A stretch of DNA of 64,000 nt, taken from the NCBI RefSeq assembly GCF_026339955.1, contig NZ_JAPEPW010000001.1:2816501-2880500 (forward strand). Reading direction: 5' to 3'. This DNA comes from Streptomyces sp. NBC_01549 (lineage in GTDB: Bacteria; Actinomycetota; Actinomycetes; Streptomycetales; Streptomycetaceae). This document shows positions 57,591 to 64,000 of the stretch, piece by piece. The translations under genes and the position numbers were made by a program. The notes below the pieces were generated by a model. The model was not told the DNA's origin. It did not search any database and saw only the letters and a program-made list of their open reading frames with translations. The first letter of the stretch is position 1, and every line of letters begins with the position of its first letter.

Positions 57591-58500
57591 CGGCGTCCGA
57601 AGCGCCCGCCGAGGCGGCCGGGGCGGCGGCGAAGGCCGAGCCCGGGGTCACCGCGATCCCGCGCGCCGCTGCCGCCGCCGTGAACGTGTCCGCCCGCCAT
57701 GGCGCGGGCAGCTCCCACCAGACGTGGTACGCCCGCGGATCGGCCCGCACACGGAACCCGGCGAGATGCTCGGCGACCAGCCCCTGCCGCAGCGCCGCGT
57801 CCGCCCGCTTGGCGGTGACCAGCCGGGCGACCGTGCCGTCCCCCAGCCAGCGCACCGCGGCCTCCAGCGCGAACCGTCCCGCCGTCCAGGCACCGGAGCG
57901 CAACGCCGCCGCCACGTCCTCGACCCGGCCCTCGGGCACGACGAGAAAGCCGACGGTGAGGCCGGGCGCGACCCGCTTGGAGAGGCTGTCGACGAGGTAG
58001 GTGCGCTCGGGGGCGTGGGCGGCGAGGGGGTCGGGGCCGGTGTGCAGGAAGGACCAGATGCGGTCCTCGACGAGCGGGAGGTCCAGGTCGCGTGCGGTGT
58101 CGGCCAGTCGCCGTCGACGCGCGTCCCCCATCGTCGCGGACGTCGGATTGTGCACGGTGGGCTGGACGTACACCGCGGACAGGGGTGCCGAGCGGTGGGC
58201 CGCGGTGACCGCCTCGGGCCGCAGCCCCTCGTCGTCCATGGCCAGCGGCACCAGAGTGACGCCGAGCCGCGTGGCGATCTCCTTGACCAGCGGGTACGTC
58301 AGCGCCTCGACGCCGACACGGCCGCCCGGCCGGACGAGGGAGGCGAACGCGGCGGCGATGGCCTGGCGGGCGTTGCCCGCGAAGGCCAGCCGGGACGGGG
58401 CCGGGCGCCAGCCCGGGGTGGCGAGGAGAGCGGCGGCGGCCTCGCGGGCAGCGGGCGTACCGGTGGCGGAAGCCGTGCGCAGGGACTCGGTGAGGATCGG
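57505..58500 (-). pseudogene. Truncated MocR-type (PLP aminotransferase-like) regulator
   Basis: Only the aminotransferase part is present: LAFAGNARQAIAAAFASLV, GVEALTYPLVKEIATRL, VYVQPTVHNPTSATMGDARRRRL, and PLP-Lys in LVDSLSKRVAPGLTVGFLV. MocR/GntR proteins normally begin with a ~70-residue winged helix plus linker and aminotransferase N-terminus; these are missing. The frame runs on upstream of 58497 but reads as Pro/Arg nonsense antisense to the neighbouring fragment. I interpret a deletion at ~58497-58502. Confidence 0.72.
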
Positions 58501-58502
58501 CC

Positions 58503-58637
58503 CGTACCGAAGCCGAGCTGGACGACGTCTATCCGGACCTGGCGGAGGCGTACCGCGAGACGGCACAGCAGGCCCCCGCGTACCGGGAGTGGCTGGAACG
58601 CAGCGGTGTGGACAACCCCGTCCCGGCCCTCCCTTAG
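58503..58637 (+). pseudogene. C-terminal fragment of a plus-strand gene at the deletion scar
   Basis: A 44-codon plus-strand reading frame (RTEAELDDVYPDLAEAYRET then AQQAPAYREWLERSGVDNPVPALP) ends in TAG. Its composition and clean helical pattern look like the true end of a protein, but it has no start because its 5' part would have lain beyond the scar at ~58500. It was probably the divergently transcribed target of the truncated MocR gene. Family not recognised. Confidence 0.5.
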
Positions 58638-58672
58638 GGCCTGTCCGGCGGATCATGCCGCAGGACAGGCCC
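58637..58672. terminator. Hairpin between the fragment and phoX
   Basis: GGGCCTGTCC (58637-58646) pairs with GGACAGGCCC (58663-58672). It follows the fragment stop directly and lies 15 bp beyond the phosphatase stop, so it can serve either strand. Confidence 0.72.
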
Positions 58673-58687
58673 CAAGCCCATGCAACC

Positions 58688-60762
58688 TCAGACCCCGATG
58701 TCGCAGCCGTCCGTGCGCCACACCGAGACGACCGCCGGGCGCACGATCTTCCCGGGTCCGTCGGGCCAGTTGCTCGCGGGTTTCTCCACCGACGCGCCGT
58801 CGATCTCGCCCGGGTGCTGGACGGCGACGAGCACCCGCCGGTCCTGGATGATCGGACCGCAGGTCTCCGCCCCGGTCGGCACGGTCAGGAACTGCTTCAG
58901 CTCACCGCGCCGCTCGCCCTTCGTCGCCACGCCCAGCAGGCCGTCGTGCGAGCCGAGCTGGTTGCCGTCCGTGGAGATCCACAGGTTGCCGTGCGGGTCG
59001 AAGGCCACGTTGTCCGGGCAGGAGATCGGGCTGACCTTGTCCTTCGGGAAGCCCGCGAAGTACGTGGCCGGGTCGGCCGGGTCGCCCGCGACGAGGAACA
59101 GCGACCAGCCGAAGGTGGTCGCCTCGGCGCGGCCGCGCCGCTCGGTGAGCTCCAGGATGTGTCCGTGCTTGTTCGCGTTGCGCGGATTGGCCTCGTCGGC
59201 GCCCGCGGACCCGGCCTTGCCACGGTTGGTGTTGTTGGTCAGAACGACATAGACCTTGCCGGTGTGCGGGGAGGGCTGGATGTCCTCGGGCCGGTCCATC
59301 TTGGTGGCGCCGACCTTGTCACCGGCGAGCCGCGTGAAGACGAGGACCTCCTCGGCCGTCATCCCGTCCACGTGCGAGACGCCGCCGTGGGCGGTCGCGG
59401 TGGCCAGCGGAATCCACTCACCGCTGCCGTCGAACTCCCCGTCCGCCGGAAGCTTCCCGCTCCCGTCGATGTCGGCCGCCGGGGAGTCGCCGGTCAGCCG
59501 GGCCACGTAGAGCGTCCCCTCGTCGAGGAGGGAGAGGTTGTGCTCCCGGACGGAGCGCGAGGAACCGTGCCGCATCCGCTTGCTGCCGACGAACTTGTAG
59601 AAGTAGTCGAAGCGCTCGTCGTCGCCGGTGTAGACGACGGGCCGCCCGTCGTCCGTCAGCCGCACGGTCGCGGCCTCGTGCTTGAAGCGGCCCAGCGCGG
59701 TGTGCTTGCGGGGCGTGGAGGCCGGGTCGTACGGGTCGAACTCGACGACGTACCCGAAGCGGTGCGACTCGTTGGGCTCCTGCGCCACGTCGAACCGCTT
59801 GTCGAACCGCTCCCACTTGCGCTCGGTGGCGCCCGTACCGAGCCCGTACCGCTTGTCCGTGTCACGGCTTCCGTTGGCGAAGTACTGGTTGAAGTTCTCC
59901 TCGCCGTGCAGCGTGGTGCCCCAGGGGGTGTGCCGCCGGAGCAGTTGTTGAGCGTGCCGAGCACCTTGCGCCCGGTCGAATCCGCGGAGGTCTTCAGCAG
60001 TTCCGATCCGGCGGCGGGGCCGGTGAGCCGGAACTCGGTGGTGGCGGTGACGCGGCGGTTGAGGGCGTGCCGGGTGACGGCGGTGAGCCTGCCGGTCCCG
60101 CGGTCCTCCTCGACCACGACGGCGGACAGACCATGGGCGGCCCACGCCACCTCCACCTGCTCACGGGTGGGGTTCGCGGGGTCGTACCCGCGGAACATCA
60201 GCACCTCGTCGGTGTACTCGTGGTTCGCCACGAGCAGCTGCCGCCCGCGCTCACCCGGCAGCGGGAGGAGAGCGAGGAAGTCGTTGTTGTAACCGAACTG
60301 GCCGGCCTGGGCCTTGGCGGTCTGGTGCTCCGGGTCGAAGGCGGGGGCGCCGCGCAGGATGGGCTCACCCCAACGGATGACGACATTCTGGCCATATCCG
60401 CCGGGGACGGTGACGGCGTCGGCGGTGTTCGGGGCGACGGGCGTGAACCGGAGCCCGCGCGCGGCCTTGCCGACCGTGTGTCCGGCACGGGCCGCCACAC
60501 CCCCTTCTGCCGCCTGGGCCGCCTGGACGCCGGTACCGACGACCGCCGCACCCGTCGCCGTGGCGACCGTGACGACGGCCGCGGCCCGCATCATCGAACG
60601 GCGGCCGATCGCACCGGCGATGACATCACCGACGTACGCGTTGTCGCTGGTGTTGGGCACCTCGTGGAAGCAGGCGTCACCACAGCGGAACCGACAGGTC
60701 AGGGCGGATCGCCCACCGGGATGCGAACCGGGCGTTCCGATCAACGGCAGCAGTCTGCGCAC
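58688..60762 (-). pseudogene. phoX: PhoX-family alkaline phosphatase, interrupted by an apparent frameshift
   Basis: GTG 60762 follows AAGGAGAGAG. The N-terminus has a Tat-type GRRSMMRAAAVVT core after a ~50-residue lead. PhoX motifs: FDPEHQTAKAQAGQFGYNND, VANHEYTDEVLMFRGYDP; then, after ~59935, LHGEENFNQYFANGS, NNTNRGKAGSAGADEANPRN and CPDNVAFDPHGNLWISTDGN in the other frame. Around GGCACACCCCC the reading shifts by one missing base (expected GGCACCACCCCC). Repaired length is ~691 residues. PhoX is a Ca/Fe-dependent secreted phosphatase under PhoP control; a PHO box is present. Confidence 0.85.
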
Positions 60763-60831
60763 TTTACTCTCTCCTTACGAACCCTTGGTGTGAGCGTGAC
60801 GCTAGGGGGATGCGGGTGCAAGCACCCTGCG

Positions 60832-60853
60832 GCCGGATGAACAGAACGTGAAC
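60832..60853 (-). promoter_or_regulatory. PHO box (PhoP binding site) upstream of phoX
   Basis: On the minus strand GTTCACGTTCT-GTTCATCCGGC shows two 11-bp direct repeat units starting GTTCA, the Streptomyces PhoP consensus, about 70 bp before the phoX start. Predicts phosphate-starvation induction. Confidence 0.78.
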
Positions 60854-61004
60854 CTCCCACTCCCGCACGGGTCTTGATAACGCTCTTGACACCACTACCT
60901 GCCGGTACCCGACCCTGCCCAAGATCGCCTAAGACGGCCGCTAACCTTACGTGTCCGTCCTGGCCAGGGATTGACGGCTTCAACTCATGCGAAGGGTTGC
61001 GCAC

Positions 61005-62765
61005 ATGGGCATTCTCACTCTCCTGCGGAACGCGTTCGGCCGCTCACGCCAGGGGCGTGACGCCGACGCGGAGACCTCGCCGACGGAGGCTACGGCCCCC
61101 ACGGTCCCGGCCCCGGCCACCGAGCCGGAGCCCACGCCGGCTCCCGCCCAGGAGGCCGAGCCGAAGATCCCCGCACCTTCGTCGGAGCCGAAGCCGGAGC
61201 CCAAGCCGTCCGTCGTGGACGAGCTGGTGTCGGCGGCCTTCGACAACGTCACGGTCCCCAAGCAGGCGGAGCCGGTGCGGGAAGAGCGGGAGGAGAAGGC
61301 GCCCGAGGTGGACCCGACTCCGGCTACCGCTTCTCCTTCCTCTTCCGCTTCCCTTTCCGCTTCGATTCCGTCACCGGCTCCGGACCCCGAGCCGGTGACC
61401 GAGCCCGAGCCTGAGCCGGTGACCGAGCCTGAGCCGGTGGCCGAGGTCAAGGTTGAGGCTGAGGTCGCGCCCGAGGCCGAGCCCGAGGTTCCGGTCGAGG
61501 TCGAAGACGTGACCGAGGCCGAGCCCGAGGCCGAGCCCGAGCCCGAGCCCGAGGCAGTGGTGGAGGCGCCCGAGCCGGAGCCGGAACCCGAGCCCGAGCC
61601 CGTGGTCGCATCCGAGCCGGTCGCCGAGACCCCGGATTCCACGGCCGAGGAGGCTCCCGCCCCGGTGGCCGAGGAGACCCCGGAGCCGGTCGCCGAGGAG
61701 GCCACCGAGCCCACGCCGGAACCCGCCACCGAAGAAGCCCCCGCACCCGCCGCCGAAGAGGCCTCCGAGCCCGTGGCCGAAGAGGTTCTGGCGCCCGCCG
61801 TCGAGGAGACCCCGGAGCCAGCCGTCGAGGAAACCCCCGCCCCGGTCGCGGCCGAGGTCACCACCGAGGTCACCACCGAGGTCACCCCCACCGAACAGGT
61901 CGCGGAACCGGTCGCAGCCGCGGCGGACGAGCCGGTGGACGAGCTGACGGACGAGTCCGCGAACGAGCCCGCGGCCGCCGACGACGAGCAGCCCCCGGCG
62001 GGGCCACCCGCAGCCGACGATGAAAGCGTCACGGGTGGTGCGGGTGGTGCGGGTGGGGAAGAAGACCCGGCCGAAGGCGAAGCCGAGGCCGGAACGACCG
62101 GCACCCCCGCCACCCCCCTCACCCAGGTCAAGACCCACGCCCCCGACCTCGCCACCGCCTACGAACAAGCAGGAACGGCCCTCGCGAAGAGGGACCTCAC
62201 CGGCACCCGGGCCAAGGTCTACCTCGTCCTCGACCGCTCCGCGTCCATGCGCCCGTACTACAAGGACGGCTCCGCCCAGGCCCTCGGCGAGCAGGCCCTC
62301 GCTCTCGCCGCCCACCTCGACCCCGAGGCCAAGGTCCAGGTCGTCTTCTTCTCCACCGAACTGGACGGCACTGGCGAGCTCACCCTCCCCGAGCACGAGA
62401 ACAAGATCGACGACCTCCACGCCGGCCTCGGCCGCATGGGCCGTACGAGCTACCACATCGCGGTCGAGGAAGTCGTCACGCACCACCAGAAGTCCGGCAC
62501 CACGGACCCGGCCCTGGTGATCTTCCAGACGGACGGCGCCCCGGACGCCAAGACCCCCGCCACCCAGTCCCTCACGGACGCGGCCAAGGACCACCCCACG
62601 GTGTTCTTCTCGTTCGTCGCGTTCGGTGAGCACGACAACAAGGCCTTCGACTACCTCCGCAAGCTGAAGACCGACAACACGGCCTTCTTCCACGCGGGCC
62701 CGACCCCGCGCGAGCTGACCGACGCGGAGGTCTACGAGGGCGTACTGGAGAACTGGCGCCCGTAA
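61005..62765 (+). CDS. VWA-domain protein (TerF-like) with long Glu/Pro linker
   Basis: 586 residues; ATG 61005 has GAAGGG upstream, and the next in-frame ATG upstream is 60987. N-terminal [15 protein letters not shown] amphipathic helix as in tellurite-resistance (Ter) proteins. Residues ~20-375 are a low-complexity PEPEPE/VEETPAP linker. The C-terminal VWA domain (about 398-586) has the MIDAS motif DRSASM (DxSxS), with [12 protein letters not shown] and [18 protein letters not shown]. Ter VWA proteins assemble Ca- and membrane-associated complexes in stress and phage/toxin resistance. No other ter genes are in the window. Confidence 0.82.
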   Translation: MGILTLLRNAFGRSRQGRDADAETSPTEATAPTVPAPATEPEPTPAPAQEAEPKIPAPSSEPKPEPKPSVVDELVSAAFDNVTVPKQAEPVREEREEKAPEVDPTPATASPSSSASLSASIPSPAPDPEPVTEPEPEPVTEPEPVAEVKVEAEVAPEAEPEVPVEVEDVTEAEPEAEPEPEPEAVVEAPEPEPEPEPEPVVASEPVAETPDSTAEEAPAPVAEETPEPVAEEATEPTPEPATEEAPAPAAEEASEPVAEEVLAPAVEETPEPAVEETPAPVAAEVTTEVTTEVTPTEQVAEPVAAAADEPVDELTDESANEPAAADDEQPPAGPPAADDESVTGGAGGAGGEEDPAEGEAEAGTTGTPATPLTQVKTHAPDLATAYEQAGTALAKRDLTGTRAKVYLVLDRSASMRPYYKDGSAQALGEQALALAAHLDPEAKVQVVFFSTELDGTGELTLPEHENKIDDLHAGLGRMGRTSYHIAVEEVVTHHQKSGTTDPALVIFQTDGAPDAKTPATQSLTDAAKDHPTVFFSFVAFGEHDNKAFDYLRKLKTDNTAFFHAGPTPRELTDAEVYEGVLENWRP

Positions 62766-62804
62766 GACCCGTAAGACTCCGTAGGCCCAACAGGAACCAC
62801 ACGC

Positions 62805-62847
62805 GGCCGCCCGTTTCCCACCCCTTGAAAAGGGGAAGCGGGCGGCC
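62805..62847. terminator. Stem-loop after the VWA gene
   Basis: GGCCGCCCG (62805-62813) pairs with CGGGCGGCC (62839-62847), with an inner stem CCCCTT-GAAA-AGGGG. It separates the VWA gene from metG. Confidence 0.78.
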
Positions 62848-62946
62848 CACCCATGTCGGCTACGATTTCAAGGTTCGTAAGACGACAGGCGGTACGACCT
62901 GAACCGCCGCCCGTCACCCCACGTAGCGACTTGGGAGCAGCCCGCG

Positions 62947-64000
62947 ATGGCTCGACACCTCATCACCAGCGCCCTTCCGTACATCAACGGGATCAAGCAC
63001 CTGGGCAACATGGTGGGGTCCATGCTCCCGGCGGACGTGTACTCCCGGTACCTCCGCCAGCGCGGCCACGACGTCCTCTACATCTGCGCGACGGACGAGC
63101 ACGGCACCCCGGCCGAGCTGGCGGCGAAGGAGCAGGGCCTGCCGGTCGACGAGTTCTGCGCACAGGCGCACGACGCGCAGAAGGCGGTGTACGACGGCTT
63201 CGAGCTGGCCTTCGACTACTTCGGCCGCAGCTCCAGCCCGCAGAACCGCGAGATCACCCAGCACTTCGCGCGCCGTCTGAACGAGAACGGATTCATCGAG
63301 GAGCGCGCGATCCGCCAGGTGTACTCCCCGGCGGACGGCCGCTTCCTCCCGGACCGTTACGTGGAGGGCACCTGCCCCCACTGCGGCTACGACAAGGCCC
63401 GCGGCGACCAGTGCGAGAACTGCACCCGCGTCCTGGACCCGACCGACCTGATCAACCCGCGCAGCGCGATCTCCGGCTCGACGGACCTGGAGGTCCGCGA
63501 GACGAAGCACCTCTTCCTCCTCCAGTCGAAGCTGCAGAGCGAGGTCTCGGAGTGGGTGGCGCGCCACGAGCACGAGTGGCCGCAGCTCGCCTCCTCCATC
63601 GCCCGCAAGTGGCTGACCGAGGGCCTGCACGACCGGGCGATCACCCGTGACCTGGACTGGGGCGTCCCGGTCCCGGCCGACACCTGGCCGGAGCTGGCGG
63701 CGGACGGCAAGGTCTTCTACGTCTGGTTCGACGCGCCGATCGAGTACATCGGCGCGACGAAGGAGTGGGCGGACCAGGACCCGGAGAACCGCGACTGGAA
63801 GTCCTGGTGGTACGAGGCGGACTCCGGCGAGAACCCCGTCCGCTACACCGAGTTCATGGCCAAGGACAACGTCCCCTTCCACACCGTCATGTTCCCGGCC
63901 ACCGAGCTGGGCGTGCGCGAGCCGTGGAAGAAGGTCGACTACGTCAAGGCCTTCAACTGGCTGACGTACTACGGCGGGAAGTTCTCCACGTCCCAGAAGC
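62947..64000 (+). CDS. metG: Methionyl-tRNA synthetase, 5' part (3' end outside window)
   Basis: 351 codons are visible. Start ATG 62947. Class I synthetase: HIGH-like [32 protein letters not shown], a zinc knuckle CPHC...[22 protein letters not shown] and, at the very end of the window, KFSTSQK matching KMSKS. Charges tRNA-Met in the cytoplasm. Essential housekeeping gene. Confidence 0.97.
   Translation, partial: MARHLITSALPYINGIKHLGNMVGSMLPADVYSRYLRQRGHDVLYICATDEHGTPAELAAKEQGLPVDEFCAQAHDAQKAVYDGFELAFDYFGRSSSPQNREITQHFARRLNENGFIEERAIRQVYSPADGRFLPDRYVEGTCPHCGYDKARGDQCENCTRVLDPTDLINPRSAISGSTDLEVRETKHLFLLQSKLQSEVSEWVARHEHEWPQLASSIARKWLTEGLHDRAITRDLDWGVPVPADTWPELAADGKVFYVWFDAPIEYIGATKEWADQDPENRDWKSWWYEADSGENPVRYTEFMAKDNVPFHTVMFPATELGVREPWKKVDYVKAFNWLTYYGGKFSTSQK

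Noticed and set aside
61376..61860. Tandem repeats in the VWA gene as a CRISPR or satellite
   Set aside because: Units vary in length and spacing and stay in coding frame; they encode the PE-rich linker.
62850..62946. T-box or S-box leader before metG
   Set aside because: Only ~97 bp lie between the hairpin and the start; no T-box bulge or specifier pattern is visible.
1..64000. Prophage, integrative element or secondary-metabolite cluster
   Set aside because: No integrase, att-like repeats flanking tRNA, phage structural genes, PKS or NRPS domains are seen; the only mobile items are the TnpB element and a MITE-like repeat.

Overview
The window is 64 kb of high-GC actinobacterial chromosome, almost certainly Streptomyces. 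The evidence is strong third-position G/C bias, frequent GTG starts, 4-bp ATGA/GTGA operon overlaps, many ECF sigma factor/anti-sigma-like pairs, an LCP protein, several L,D-transpeptidases, small Streptomyces-type hypothetical proteins and GC-rich intergenic repeats. I see no rRNA, tRNA or CRISPR array. Identities rest on motifs and family knowledge read from the sequence; no database was searched.

Layout. 1-3060: an LCP ligase cut by the window edge, a permease/TIGR03943 metal-related pair, and the tail of a lost LuxR-type regulator. 3171-11792: sugar-nucleotide epimerase, two-component system, a glycosyltransferase/DUF2064/methyltransferase operon, a sulfite-oxidase-type molybdoenzyme fused to a membrane domain, and a multi-pass glycosyltransferase-like protein. 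12027-16790: hypothetical protein, L,D-transpeptidase, HAD phosphatase, a SigE-like sigma factor with a PASTA-like membrane partner, a perfect 50-bp palindromic terminator and a universal stress protein.

16827-26284 is the most striking stretch: a Ser/Thr kinase, an LCAT-type lipase/acyltransferase, a caspase-like/P-loop NTPase (720 aa), a WD40 propeller gene coupled to it but broken by a one-base frameshift, then a RES/Xre-type toxin-antitoxin pair. I infer a conflict or programmed-cell-death island. 26302-30561 is molybdate uptake (HTH-TOBE regulator, palindromes, modABC) with a MITE-like element and a frameshifted small molybdopterin protein.

30605-37294 holds an FkbM methyltransferase, cupin, HATPase, cold-shock protein with two U-tract terminators, a lipoprotein, and a MarR/hydrolase divergent pair with a 36-bp operator-like palindrome. 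37243-43034 is an envelope-stress locus: two sigma factors, an active L,D-transpeptidase, an L,D-transpeptidase-like protein lacking its catalytic residues, and a transglycosylase with a ruined transpeptidase domain. 43126-48694 holds an alkyl sulfatase, GNAT, an XRE-TPR regulator divergent from a 53-aa secreted peptide with shared TTAAGC sites (possible peptide signalling), and an M20 hydrolase. 48672-50017 is a TnpB element cutting a gene.

50705-64000: secreted propeller/Ig protein, a possible pseudo-caspase, a SpoIIE-type phosphatase, a reductase, membrane proteins, a deletion scar joining two truncated genes, a frameshifted PhoX phosphatase with a PHO box, a TerF-like VWA protein and the 5' part of metG. 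Three conserved genes (WD40, small molybdopterin protein, PhoX) each appear to lack exactly one base at a G/C-rich run, so assembly error must be excluded before calling them pseudogenes.
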